Of a DNA stretch of 64,000 bases, positions 33,707 through 45,850 are shown one piece after another. The DNA is taken from contig CM044955.1 of NCBI GenBank assembly GCA_024516035.1, positions 51,809,074-51,873,073 of the forward strand, written 5' to 3'. Each line of letters starts with the position of its first letter. Position 1 is the first letter of the stretch. This stretch comes from Bactericera cockerelli (lineage: Eukaryota > Arthropoda > Insecta > Hemiptera > Triozidae). The notes beneath the pieces were generated by a model. It was not told where the DNA came from, searched no databases, and saw nothing but the letters and a program-made list of their open reading frames with translations. The position numbers were made by a program, and so were the translations under genes.

Positions 33707-36700
33707 CTACTGTGGACACAGCACTGCATGATCAACTGAGAAAGTTTTGGGAAAGGGAAGAGGTTCAAGTTAAAATTCCAGCCCATCCAGATGAGGTCCG
33801 ATGTGAAGAGCACTTTGTGAACACACATTACAGGGACCCTGATGGAACTTATGTTGTTCGTTTGCCTTTTCGTGCTGACCGCCCACCTGATTTAGGAAAT
33901 AATTTGAATCATGCCAAGTCTCGGTTGTTAAAACTGGAGCGTTCCCTGGAATATAAACCAGAATTTAAATCTCTTTATCATGAAAATTTAAAGGATTATG
34001 TTGATCAGGGACATATGATCCCAGCCACAAAGCCATCCACTTATGTTCTGATTCATCATGGTGTTATGAAGGCCTCTAGTTCTACGACCAAGGTGCGGGT
34101 TGTTTTCAGCCCTGCTGAGCGTGCAAGTCCCCACCATCCATCTTTGAACGAAACCTTGCTAGTTGGTCCAAAACTCCAGTCAGACATAAATGACCTGATT
34201 TTGAATTTCCGTTTAAATAAAATTGCCATTACGGCTGATATTCGTCAAATGTACCGTGCCATCAAGGTAGATCCTAGGGACAGCCCGTTTCAACAGATTT
34301 TATGGCGTGAGGATCCATCTCAGCCTATTTAGCAGTATGAGATACAGCGTGTGTGTTTTGGTGTCGCTTCTGCGCCATTTCAGGCCCAGCGAGTAATCAA
34401 GCAACTAGTTGTTGATGAGGGGGCGAGGTTCCCTTTGGCTGCCCGTGCACTAAGTAGTGAGGTGTACATTGACGATCTGGTCTCTGGGGCATCTTCTGTT
34501 GAGGAGGCACTCAGGATGCGGGATGAACTAGTGTCCCTCCTTGCTGCTGGCAAGTTTAAACTGAGGAAGTGGTCCAGTTCGCATCTTGGGGTCTTGGGAG
34601 ATTTTCCAGAGGACATGTTGGAGAGGCCACACTCTTTATTTGATGATGTTGATGCCATTAAGATATTGGGTTTACAGTGGGACCCTTGCCAGGATATGTT
34701 TTGTTACAAGGTGGAACAACATTGCAATTGCCAAACCAAACGTCAAATATTGTCAAAAATTGCCAAAATCTATGATACCTCGGGTTTTTTATGCCCCGTC
34801 ACCTGTTGGATGAAAGTTTTTCTCCAGGTAATTTGGCTGAGAGGGCTAGCTTGGGATGAGGTTTTGCCTGGTGACCTTTTGACTGAGTGGAAGAGGTTTG
34901 CTTCTGAGCTCCCTCTGCTTGAGTCAATTCGTATTCCCAGACTTATTCTGGATACATTTATTTTTCCTCCGGAATTGGTGGCATTTGCAGATGCTTCTCT
35001 TTCCGCTATGGGGTGTCTAGTTTATCTGCGCGTTGTCTGCACAGATGGGCGGGTCCTCATTAATTTAATTAGGGCCAAAAGTCGAGTGGCCCCTGTGAAG
35101 CCGGTAACGGTCCCAAGACTAGAGCTGGGCGCAGCTGTGATGTTGGCTGAAGTCCTTGAATCTCTGAAGCCTTTAATTACCCGTCTCAATATTTCAAACA
35201 AGTATCTATTTTCTGACTCTATGGTTGTCCTCTCCTGGTTGCACACCCCGCCCCATTTGCTCAAGATGTTTGTTGCCAATCGGGTGGTGCGCATTCTAGA
35301 ATTAACTGATCCGTCTCAGTGGAGACATATTCAAACTGAGTTGAACCCAGCTGACTTGGCCAGTCGAGGATGTTTTCCTAGTGTTATTGTTGATCATGAT
35401 TTGTGGTGGAATGGTCCACCTTTCCTAAAGCAGGAAATTTCCTTTTGGCCAATGAGTATTTTCACACCCGTTGAGGGCCTTCCTGAGCTGAAGTCAGCTG
35501 AGGTTACCACATTGGTTACAAAGGTTGTGCAGGAGTCTGAGGACTTAAGTTTTATTAAAAGGTTCTCTACCTTGTTTAGGGCCAAGCGCGTGACAGCCTG
35601 GATTCTTCGATGGCGTCACCGATGTTCGGGCAGTGCCCTTTCCAAACCTGTGGGCCCTTTGACCACCGATGAGTTAGTACAAGCCGAGCTGACCCTAGTG
35701 AGGATTACCCAGTCAGGACATTTCTCTAAAGAGATTGAGGCCGTTCAGTCTGGGCGTCAGTTGCCTGATTCACTGGCTCGGCTGTCCCCGTTCCTTGATG
35801 GGGGTGTTCTCAGGGTGGGGGGTAGAATAGACAAGGCACCATTGCCTTTTCATTCCCGTCATCCTGTACTTCTTCCAAACAATTGTCATATGGCCATATT
35901 GCTGGTCAGACATTTTCATATTTATTCATTGCATGGGGGCCCGCAAATTGTCCAAACTCTCATCCTGCGTCAATACTTTATTATTGGCCTGCGCAACCTT
36001 GTTCGAAAAATAATTTTTAAATGTTTGCCATGTTTCCGTCTGTCTGCCAAGCCTCCTCAGCCTCAGATGGCAGAGCTACCCTTATCACGGTTCCACCAGT
36101 GCCGACCCTTTGTCAATACAGGGGTGGATCTAGCTGGTCCGTTCTTAATAAAGGATGGGTATCGTAGGAATGCTCCATCACTGAAGGCTTATTTTGCCGT
36201 TTTTGTATGTTTTTCTGTAAAAGCAGTTCATCTTGAGTTGCTTACCTCGCTTTCCACAGCCTGCTTTCTTGGTGCATTGGACCGGTTTATTGCCAGGCGT
36301 TCTGTTCCGTCCATGATATTTTCGGACCAAGGTACCAATTTCAAGGGTGCAGCCAATGTCATCGAGGACACTTGTCGTTTCTTACAGGAGAATGAATACT
36401 CCATTGTTGACCATTTAGGTAGCCGAGAAATCAAGTGGTCCTTTAATGCCCCAGCCAACCCCTCAGCGGGCGGTCTGTGGGAAGCGAGTGTGAAGTCGGT
36501 CAAATCTCACTTGACCCGTGTGTTGACCAATCGACTTCTGCATTATGAGGAGTTTTCGACCGTTTTAGTGAAAATTGAAGCCATTTTAAATTCTAGACCA
36601 TTGGGTGTTCCATCTCCCACCGTGGATAATTTAGATGTACTTACCCCTGGTCATTTTCTTGTTGGACAGCCTCTTTTGTCACGTCCTGAGCGCAACTTAA

Positions 36701-37020
36701 CTTTGTCACCATCAAATTTTGTTGCTCGCTGGACTCTAGTATCACAGATCTGCCAACACTTTTGGAAGCGTTGGTCAGACGAATACTTGCATACTCTGCT
36801 TCAAAGACAGAAGTGGTATCACCAATCTGACAATGTCAAAGTTGGTGATGTTGTTTTAGTTTTGTCAGAAAATATGGCGCCTTTGCAATGGCCCATTGCT
36901 CGTATCACCAAGATACATCCTCACCAAGATGGTGTTGTACGTGTTGTTGAAATTACAACGTCTGCACGCAGACTTCTCAGACCCGTTCGAAAGCTTCTCC
37001 TTTTGCCCACCTTAACTTAG
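33703..37020 (+). pseudogene. BEL/Pao pol: RT, RNase H, integrase
   Basis: In frame with one internal TAG at 34330-34332, inside the RT. RT motifs: ITADIRQMYRAIKVD before the stop, CFGVASAPFQAQRVI and VYIDDLVSGA after it. RNase H: VAFADASLSAMGC and VPRLELGAAVMLAEVLESLK. Integrase: zinc-binding region around HGGPQIVQTLILRQYF and CLPCFR, then catalytic VDLAGPF, FSDQGTNFKGA and GGLWEASVKSVK. The C-terminal GDVVLVLSEN...RITKIHP is typical of BEL/Pao. The YIDD box and DDE residues are intact. Confidence 0.9.
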
Positions 37021-37208
37021 GTTAGTTATCCTTTCTAGTCAATTTGTTGTTTTCATTTTTCATGTATATTTGATGTATTATGTTGAGTCTTGTCCTGGTC
37101 CAACATTAATTTTGTTCCGATACAGTCCACTTTTTTCCGATACAGTCCACTACTTGGTTGATAGGTCCCTTCTCCCAGTTGAAAAATGGCCATTTTGGTG
37201 GGGGAAAA

Positions 37209-37745
37209 TGTATAATTCTTGTGAATGTCTGAGTTGCCGCTCCTGTCTCCTATTTCCTCTCCTGATCATTTCGTGCTTGAGTTGAGAGTGGAGGGAAGTA
37301 TTTTTTAAACTGGCTAAATAAGTCTGGCTGGGGGACTATAAACAGGGAGTAGACCAGCATTGGCTTGGTTCTGGGGCCCTTGTCAATTATTAGCCTCCTT
37401 GTAAAGACAGTGGTAGAAGTGCTGAGTCATTCCTCTACTGTCTGGCTACCATCGTTCACGATGACGCCACCCTATGATGATGATGAACAAAAGTTAAAAG
37501 TCCCACACCAAGAAATCTGTTCCAAGTCAGCTGGCAACCCTGCCATTTTGGAGAACCAACTTCCCCTCCTGCCGCTGGAAGCGCTATCTTCTCAACCAAC
37601 CAACTCTAACCTCTTCACCACTTTCACTTTTCACTCCATCACATTTTTCGATCAGGTAAGGACTCAGCACAATTTTCCTTTCTCTATGTCTTTGTTAATT
37701 TAACCCCAAGTTTTCTAAACCCCCTAAAAGGGCTACAATCCTACA
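37209..37745 (+). repeat. BEL/Pao 3' LTR with extra 160 bp unit
   Basis: Same ends as the 5' LTR but 172 bp longer. The extra part includes a 160 bp unit at 37326-37485 (GGCTGGGGGACTATA to (GAT)n) also found alone at 47741-47900. Confidence 0.9.
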
Positions 37746-37905
37746 TTTACTTTTTAGCATATCAATGGGACACAGAATACCTACATTAGTTTTTTTTATT
37801 AACCCTTAACATGATTTTTTAGTACATAATCCAAAACACTGGTCTGAGAGACCGCTATCTTATTCTACCGAGTTTAACATACATATATTGGGATCATGTC
37901 AGAAG

Positions 37906-38205
37906 TCACCGTGGCAGAGTGAGTTAGCACGCTAGGCATTGCACACACGGTGACCTGGGTTCGATCCCCAGCAGGGTAGGATTTTTTCTGCTCTGTTCTT
38001 GGGTGTTTGGGGTCCACTCATACCTCGTGAGGAAAAATGAGTAGTTACTTGTATGAGTAACGACCAGTGGCGGCAATACCAGAGTAAAAAGAAATGTAAT
38101 AGAATAATTCAAAAAGTACAGGAGGCTCTTAGTAATGCTGCGCTACCCACAAAAAATTGTGAAGAGGCCTTGTGCTTCACCACAAATAAAACCATACATA
38201 CATAC
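37906..38205 (+). repeat. SINE family B, copy 2
   Basis: Head GGCAGAGTGAGTTAGCACG, B box GGGTTCGATCCCC, body ACTCATACCTCGTGAGG, end TTCACCACAAATAAAACC. It interrupts the 5' side of the ORF that follows. Confidence 0.78.
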
Positions 38206-38218
38206 ATTGGGATCATGT

Positions 38219-38674
38219 CATATTCCATCGGTTCTTGAGCCATCAGGTCTATTCAGACAAGATGGCAAAAGACCGGATGGTATGACATTGGTCCCATGGA
38301 AACGGGGGAGGAAAATGGTTTGGGACGTGACATGCATAGATACTCTAGCCAACAGCAACATCAGTTACTCTCTGAAAGGTCAAAGTGAAACAGCCAAACA
38401 AGTGGAACTAAAAAAGTGCCTGAAATTTAAAGACCTACAAAATCTTTACAATTTCATTCCATCTGCTGTTGAAACCTTTGGCTCTTTTGGGCCAAGTGCT
38501 TTGGAAATGTTTAACAGCATATCCAAAACTTTGTTCCTTGAGACAATGGACAAACGTGCCGGGGAATATTTCAGGCAACGGCTTAGTTTCACTGTTCAGA
38601 GAGGTAATGTTGCCTCAGTGCTGAGCACACTGCCTCGGGAAGATGTCCTTGGAGAAGTTTTTTATATACTGTAA
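38219..38674 (+). pseudogene. Orphan retroelement-type C-terminal domain (nuclease-like?)
   Basis: Open frame of about 150 codons: EPSGLFRQDGKRPDGMTLVP, KRGRKMVWDVTCIDTLANSN, LKFKDLQNLYNFIPSAVETF, ending in TAA. I recognise the pattern RPDGMT...WDVT..DTL as an abundant invertebrate repeat-encoded domain that usually follows a reverse transcriptase; the D...WDVT spacing suggests a PD-(D/E)xK-like fold, which is inference. No RT is attached here; the 5' side meets a SINE and, before that, the BEL element. Uninterrupted coding over this length suggests fairly recent activity of its parent. Confidence 0.5.
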
Positions 38675-38689
38675 AAATATAACTATCTA

Positions 38690-40522
38690 CAGGGTGTCCC
38701 GTATACAGATGCAAATATTTTGAGGGTAGGTTCAGCCCATCGTGGACTATCATATGAGCGAAACTTGCAGTGGGGCATTTTGCTTCGTTAAAGAGTTATG
38801 GCCAAATCCCTGTTTTTCCCACAGGTCTAGAGGTCACTTGGATCGATGCACATTTTTAAAGAAATGATAGCCAGTAAGTAATTTTTGACATCATGTATGG
38901 ATAGTCATGCATATTTCCCTTGAAATGCAGTTGGTTGTATAAAAAAATATTGAAAGACCAGAGAGATATTTAATCATAAGTTCAATACTTTTCTAAAATT
39001 TGATTTTTCCCTGTTTTCCCTTTCGTGAATTTAGAGTACTTCTACAATAGCAATTCCGCGTATCACTAGTTAAAAAATACCCTATTATGTTTAGTTTTAT
39101 AAAAAAGAAAGCTCATTTATATTACTTTAAAGATCATGGAACGCAGTACACACAAAGCTCAAAAAACACTTCTGAATCATGATGGAAAATTCAAAGTTGG
39201 CTGAATTTTAACAGAATTGGCGCGTAATTTGAGGTATAAATACACTGCTCTGGGATGTTTAACAGAGGGAAATTGATCATTCACAGTGGTCGGTCGGTGT
39301 GAACTTTTATGTGAATGGGGTTACGGAATCACAGGGTTATCATGAGGAATAATGAGAGAGGCTGCAACGAAAGCAGCAACCAGTGGTGTAATTATGGAAA
39401 AAGAATACACATGGAGAAAGACTCTGCGCTACCAACAAAAATTATGATTTTATTTTTAGAAGTAAAATTAAAAATATCATTTTTGTGTTTATCACAATCA
39501 TGATATCAAAAACATAACAAATAGTGCCGAAAATTAACCTTGGGTAAAACTCGAACATCCAACCTTATGGTTACTATTATTATTAATACTTTATTTTTAT
39601 TTTATAAACAATTGGACCAAGCTTTATTTACATTTTTTTTTTACAATGAACATGGTAACAATTTGTGAAATAAATATAAACAAATACTGATCAAGGGTGG
39701 TGATACAGTGATACATGTTTGTAGTTTATTGATAAACTACAAACATGATACATTCTGCAACACAGGACATGAAATGAAAAGAACCAAAAAGAATATGTAG
39801 CGAACCAAGGGCGAGGTTTAAAGCTTGTGGCTTTCTCTTCCACCGAACAAATTGATCGCCTTGTTATTTTAACTATTAGATTTGATTGATATAGTTGGTT
39901 AATAGAACTAATTGTACTCAGAAAATTTTCATTTATAACTTGCAGTTGGCACAAAAATAGTCACACAGACTGCTTCAGGCATCGAGTGTTCTTCAAAATG
40001 CAATAGCGCCCAGATTCAAAATTTGAAAGATGTGTTTCTCTCCTTCTGGTGCCGTTTGATAAGGCTTATCTCATTTGTTCCTTCACGCGTCTGAAAGAAC
40101 TTTGTATTTATTGAAACAAAATAGCACAGGGTATTTTTTTACCTAGTGATACGCAGAATTGCAATTGTAGAAGTACTCTAAATTCACGAAAGCGAAAACA
40201 GGGAAAAATTGAATTTTAGAAAAATATTGAACTTATGGTTAACTATCTCTCTGGTCTTTCAATATTTTTTCATGCAACCAACTGCATTTCAAGGGAAATA
40301 TGCATGACTATCCATACATGAAGTCAAAAATTACTTACTGGCTACCATTTCTTTAAAAACGTGCATCGATCTAAGTGACCTCTAGACCTGTGGGAAAAAC
40401 AGGGATTTGGCCATAACTCTAAAACGAAGCAAAATGCCCCACTGCAAGTTTCGCTTATATGATAGTCCACGGTGGGCTGAACCTACCCTCAAAATATTTG
40501 CATCTGTATACGGGACACCCTG
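38690..40522 (-). mobile_element. 1.83 kb long-TIR element, copy 2 (inverted)
   Basis: Same TIRs as copy 1, TA at 38688-38689 and 40523-40524. The interior is the reverse complement of 28752-30585 with few differences. The same 62- and 87-residue ORFs recur, simply because the copies are similar. Confidence 0.88.
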
Positions 40523-41791
40523 TATATTATGTACCTATTGGAAAAGTAATAAAGCCAGGAAAAACATACATAAAATTACCTAAAGGCAAAATAAATGTTA
40601 TTATGATTTACGTGAACAAAGTCTTTGTTTTGATCTTTGTCAATCTTTGTTTTGATAAATTGTAGTGGTCTGTGAGACCGGTGTTTTGGGTTAAGGGCTA
40701 AGAACGTAAAATTCATAGAACAATAAATTGAAACAACAGTACCAATGTTCATCTTCATTTCATATTATGTTTTCATTGTGTCAATGGAGTTAAACAACAC
40801 CCAATGAGGATAGGACTTGGAGGGGTGATGTGATGTCAAATCTTTGTGATGGCTATCACTAGTCCCCTTTCAGGGTGGGTGAGGTTAATTTGAGTTACAG
40901 CTGGTTAGTGAGTTCCAGAGAATGGAGGGTAAAGCCCCATCATGACATGACCATACAATTGAAAGCAATATTAAACCCAAATTGAAGAAAAAATCAATTA
41001 CTTGGTTCAAAATAATTGACTGTCTAATGACTAACTACTTGGAAGTTTTCCTGTGATAAAGTTGAATAATATTTTTTGTATATCAAATAATAACCAAAAT
41101 AGTTAATCACTCATTCATTCAGAATAATTATTATTGATAAGAGTAATCCAGGAAAATGTATGATAATAAGGTCAAGGTAATATTTTTTGAGCTAAATGAC
41201 ACTGGTATAAAAGATTGTCAATTATTATAACTAGAGAACTTTTAACGGATAATTATTGTAGTTGGTGTATTCATCAGTCTAATCAGAGTAGACAAAGAAA
41301 CTTTTATAATCACTGTATGAAACAACATCCCTGCCTTTCTTGAAAGTTTGAACTTACTGATAAGCCCAGAGAAAAGTAGAGGGACCTATACTTACCTCAT
41401 AGGAAAACCCTTTTCCTGTTATCAGGTTAAATTTGAAGTAACTTACCTGTAAATATCGAGAATTTCATGTATCACATTTAAAGCTAAGAGAAGGGAAAAT
41501 GACTGAGAAATGGACAGGGAAAGTGGAAAATGAAGAAGAAATGAAATTGATACAGATAAACGAAAATTGATTTCTTTTGCTTTAATTTTCGTTTCTCCAA
41601 ATTTTCAATCCCTGATTAAATAGCAGTGTTGCCAGAAAATACTGACGAAATATTTTGAACGATGCTATATTCAAAGCGAGTAAACTCATGCTACCTATTT
41701 TTCCAATACAAATAACATGCTATTTTGCCATTTTAAGTAGGTAGGTACCTTAATCAGGTGATTTTCGCTTGATTTACACTTTATACAAAAA

Positions 41792-42041
41792 CTAGCCGAT
41801 TGCCCGTGCTTTGCAACGGGACTAAATTTCAAATATACTAAGGCATGGCCGTACTGCTGGACAGCAATGCCTTTTTGAACTTTTTATAATTTTTCTGGAC
41901 AAAGCGATAATGGTTTTGGGGGGTCAATTCTGAGACATTTTTCGCTATCTCTTACCGTTTTGGCTAAACAACTCCGGACAAACAAACAAACAAACATAGG
42001 TAGGTAGGTAGTCCTTTTTTTTGTTTTATATATTATAGAGA
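41792..42041 (-). mobile_element. 250 bp non-autonomous Helitron
   Basis: On the minus strand: starts TCTCTATAATATATAAAAC after A, ends with hairpin CCCGTTGCAAAGCACGGG, seven bases, CTAG, then T. This is a textbook Helitron terminus. No coding. Confidence 0.75.
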
Positions 42042-42239
42042 TAGTACAGTGTATATTATCTATTTTTTTGATTTTGATTTTAACATATTAACGGTGTTAA
42101 CCCACGTTTATTTTTTGTAAATTAATTACAAACAAAAAACTTATACTAAGATATAATATAGATACTTAGAATTAAAAAATTGATAATTGAAAATCGAACA
42201 ATATTGATATTTTTGTTTAGATATTATTCAGTAGGAACA

Positions 42240-42790
42240 GTTTATTTTTTATACCTTCATAACTATCAAAGAAAAGATCGATTGAAGTGTCTTTCTCGCA
42301 AGCTTCATTAAAAAGGCGAATAAAACGATTCAAGGGCTAAAAAAAAAGAATAGTTTTTTGTACAAGATTTTTCATATAATAGATTTTTGTTTCTAGTGTT
42401 CTTAGGATTTGTCCTAAATGAAAGTTCCTCCAGTAATTCTTGTAAAACAGTTCTATTATTCAATATTTTAAAAAGTAACGGAACATCATTTGTGTCATGC
42501 CTGTGTTCTAGACTAATCACATTATTTGCTTTCATTATTTCCGAATAATTATGGTCTGTTATGCTCATAGGTTTATTTTGTTTGAAGGCAAGGCTCCTTA
42601 GGAATCTGTGTTGTACTGATTCGATTTTTGATTTATGTTTTTCGTAGTAAGGAGACCACACAGGTGAGGCATATTCAAGTATGGATCGAAAAAATGAATG
42701 ATATAGTATGGTGTATATTTTTGAATTTTTAATAATATAGTATGGTGTATATTTTTGGAAATCTATCTGATTCACCATGTTGTTTTAGAG
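42240..42790 (-). mobile_element. LINE 3' fragment (RT C-terminal region)
   Basis: Frame 42778-42308 reads SILEYASPVWSPYYEKHKSK and IESVQHRFLRSLAFKQN, the region after the RT palm in Jockey/I-type LINEs. Coding seems to continue in another frame below 42308 (EACEKDTSIDLFFDSYEG). A 30 bp segment near 42690-42750 is duplicated. Confidence 0.7.
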
Positions 42791-43244
42791 ATGGGTAAAT
42801 TTTGTGTTACATTGTAATATTTTATTGTAATATTTTATTGTAATATTTAGAAACTTTTCTGGAAGGGAACCTATGTAACTATTAGATTTTAAATAATTAA
42901 GTACAAAATGGCCACCCGAACCCGGCCATTTTACATTCAATTTATAGGTATATATATATATTTTTTTTTTTTACCAATTTATACATTATTCTAATGTGCC
43001 TAGTGCCTACTCTAAAATTTCAGATCGATTGTAGGTACCAAAAATTACAGTTCTTATTTTGCTTTACATGAAGTGGTCCAAAAACTATCTTGCGAATATA
43101 ATGCAAAAAAAAAAAAAAAAAATAGTACAAACTATATCGCGCTATATACATATAAAAGATTATAATTAAATAATATAAATAGATAGATAAGATAGTTCAA
43201 TAGGGACAAAAAAAAAAAAACTCGATCGAGGAAATAAAGCACAA

Positions 43245-43838
43245 AGAAAAATCTAATGTAAACATCACACGACTTTCCTTATCATATTAGGAATGGGAAT
43301 GGAACCAAAAGCCACTGGTAACTCATAGGTAACAGTTAGCTAAAAATAAATGTCAAATTCGTAATCAGCACCTCAAAATCCATGGATGTCATATGTCACA
43401 ACCCCCATCTACGATAAATAATAAAAAAAGTTGGTCTAATCGGGACCTTTGAAAATACCGGTGAATTGGAGCCGTGTTCCAAAAAGTTCAAGATATCAAA
43501 AAAAATGATCTGAGTAAGCCCCTATTTTTTTTTCATTCTAATAAAAAGTTGATCTTTAACTTTTGTTGTATCTTTAACCAATTCAAACGAACGGCCCTTG
43601 CGGCCACTTTTTGCGACCCTGCGGCCGCAGAGTGCGACCGATTTGAACCAAAATTTTCCTGGTTCTTACCGTTCTCGAGATATCTTCTTCACGGACAGAC
43701 AGACGCACGGACAATGGCAGAAAACAACTTTTTTGGTATCCTGAGGCTATGATTCGTCCAGAAATGTGAAAACTGGGTAGGTCAAATTTTCGACGAATAC
43801 AATACTTTGATACTTTCCTTACCTAAGGAAAGTAAAAA
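43245..43838. repeat. Interspersed repeat family F, copy 2
   Basis: Matches 20940-21588: GTAAACATCACACGACTTTC, AAAACAACTTTTTTGGTATC, ending ACCTAAGGAAAGTAAAAAT. Confidence 0.65.
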
Positions 43839-44154
43839 TCTAGTCGGCACAATATTAGTTCAAAATAATTGACTTCTGGCAACATTGTAAGATTTTGCGT
43901 ATAGATTGCTATGAAAAATTATTGCGGGAAAATAATGTATTTTTTCCCTCTAATCGAGGGAAATTTCGTAAAAGAAAAATATTTTGATTATTTTCCTTTT
44001 TACACATAGCACATTGCATAAGTATAATATTTATAGGCGTTAACAAGATATACAATTACCTACCTATAGCCAGTTATGAGGTAATCATTTTAAAGTAATA
44101 ATGATAATGAAATTACTGTTTTAGTTGAGTGTTGTCTGTATTATACCATCTGAG

Positions 44155-45035
44155 TCGGTTCCGATAGCTCAGGCGTTGATCTGGTAAACCAGAGGTCGCG
44201 GGTTCGAAACTCAGACGGGACATGGCTATACATACAGTTATCCTCTTACTTACTTTACTTTTCGTGTCCGTGTTATGAAGAAATCGTCAAATAACTCCTT
44301 CCCAGAAAGACGCTACTTGCACCGCAGGTTCACTTGCAACTGCTAGATCATGTTGAGTGCATGAGACTGGTAAGTTGGGGCATTCTAGTAGATGGGACAT
44401 CGTCTGGATGTTTCCACAATCACATCTATCATCCTCAGAGATCTTCCATCTGACCCATGTTGTACGCACATCTTCCAACACCTGTACGTAATCGATTTAA
44501 ACATTTCCACGTTGGAAAGGGTAAATTTGCTCCCTTGGATATTTCTTCTTTGGGTTCAATGGAGGGCTGTGGTGTAGCAATTTCCCACAGTTGTAATCGT
44601 CTTATCTCAGGTGATATTTCAATCTCTTGGCTAGAGACAAGGAAACTTTTTCTTGATTTCAGGCGACTTGGATGAGGTGGATGGTCTCATTTGTATCTCA
44701 TTTGCCATTTTACCACAATATTAAATTTAATAATACGGGTGGTATGCAGAGTCCTCACTGTAGGGATACCTGGGTCATTTGTCCCTTCAGCTGATTTTGT
44801 TATGCAGAGACATTTGTTTGAGGCGTCTGTGCGCATCCGCATTCATATGTTTCTTTAATAAATAATTGTCGAAAGTATTCCCTATAGCAAGCTCGGGAAG
44901 ACCCTACAATGAACTCTATAGGGATAACAAAAACGTCTCTGCATACTAGCCTATGTCTTTGGTTCACTGCTGAAATAATGAGACTCACATTAATCCAAGT
45001 CGGGCAATAAATGAGGCGATGTTCTTCATAATAAT
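44155..45035 (+). repeat. SINE family A split by a LINE fragment
   Basis: Head at 44155-44245 (CCGATAGCTCAGGCG, GGGTTCGAAACTC) and tail at 44946-45035 (CACTGCTGAAATAATGAGAC, GGGCAATAAATGAGGCGAT) flank about 700 bp of other sequence. Confidence 0.5.
44284..44700 (-). mobile_element. LINE C-terminal fragment with zinc-knuckle-like motif
   Basis: Reads RCDCGNIQTMSHLLECPNLP, the CxC...H..C motif at the end of many Jockey-clade polymerases. Upstream NRLRTGVGR appears in a different frame, so it is frameshifted. Confidence 0.6.
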
Positions 45036-45309
45036 TTATTATTAATTTCTCAACTCTTTCTTATCACTCACTTCAGGATCCTCGTGAAAGTGTTGCGTTA
45101 TTCGAGACAGTATTGTTGTCTTATCTCAGACAGGCTTTCATTGCTTCCTTAAAAATGAATATAATCATTAAGATAACATTCAGAGGATTTTCTTATTTAG
45201 TAATGATTTATGAACAAAATGTAAGTACTTGTAAACGAACATGTTGTAAGGAATGAAAGCACTTGACATAATATTCTCTCCCTATTTTTTAATTTCCTTA
45301 TCTTTGTTT

Positions 45310-45712
45310 GTTCGGTTTTAACGTCCGTCGCTTTCAACTGCATGGTCATATTATTTAAAAAAAATTCTGTAAAATTATTGTCATGGCGCCGTATATTTTG
45401 TCTTTACCAGTTAAAATTTTAATTATAATAATTTCCATATGTATGTTTCTTCGGTATTAACGTCCGTCGCTTTCAACTGCATGGTCATATTATTTAAAAA
45501 AAATTCTGTAAAATTATTGTCATGGCGCCGTATATTTTGTCTTTACCAGTTAAAATTTTAATTATAATAATTTCCATATGTATGTTTCTTCGGTATTAAC
45601 GTCCGTCGCTTTCAACTGCATGGTCATATTATTTTAAAAAAATTCTGTAAAATTATTGTCATGGGGCAGTATATTTTCACTTTACCAGTTAAAATTTTAA
45701 TTATAATAATTT
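45310..45712 (+). repeat. 139 bp x3 tandem array containing the GH1 start codon
   Basis: CGTCCGTCGCTTTCAACTGC starts at 45322, 45461 and 45600. Each unit ends in an ATG-led copy of the GH1 5' end, with ATGs at 45383, 45522 and 45661. Only the third opens into the full signal peptide; the first two make 25-codon ORFs (MAPYILSLPVKIL..) that stop. Confidence 0.9.
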
Positions 45713-45850
45713 CGTTCTGCCTTCTACACGGTCGCTCCACCCTGATCTCCAACCAAGCCATGGCGCTCAGCAGACAGCAGTTCCCAAAAGATTTCCTGTG
45801 GGGTTGTGCCACAGCCTCGTATCAAATAGAGGGAGGCTGGAACGAGGATG
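45661..45850 (+). CDS. GH1 exon 1 (signal peptide)
   Basis: [20 protein letters not shown], then [20 protein letters not shown]; donor GTAGGT in phase 1. The ATG lies in the third unit of a 139 bp array. Confidence 0.85.

Larger units (their letters stand above)
30870..37745 (+). mobile_element. BEL/Pao LTR retrotransposon, degraded
   Basis: Complete element of 6.9 kb with perfect 5 bp target duplications TTTAC (30865-30869 and 37746-37750). LTRs run TG...CA: 30870-31234 (365 bp) and 37209-37745 (537 bp). PBS TGGTCCTTCGGGCCGGA at 31238-31254 pairs with the 3' end of tRNA-Tyr. Polypurine tract GGTGGGGGAAAA at 37197-37208 touches the 3' LTR. Gag-protease-RT-RNase H-integrase order is that of BEL/Pao. 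Several frame breaks and a stop make it non-coding as it stands; no env-like ORF. Confidence 0.93.

Noticed and set aside
37365..37703. 112-residue ORF after the BEL pol
   Set aside because: Lies wholly in the 3' LTR and has no env-like features.
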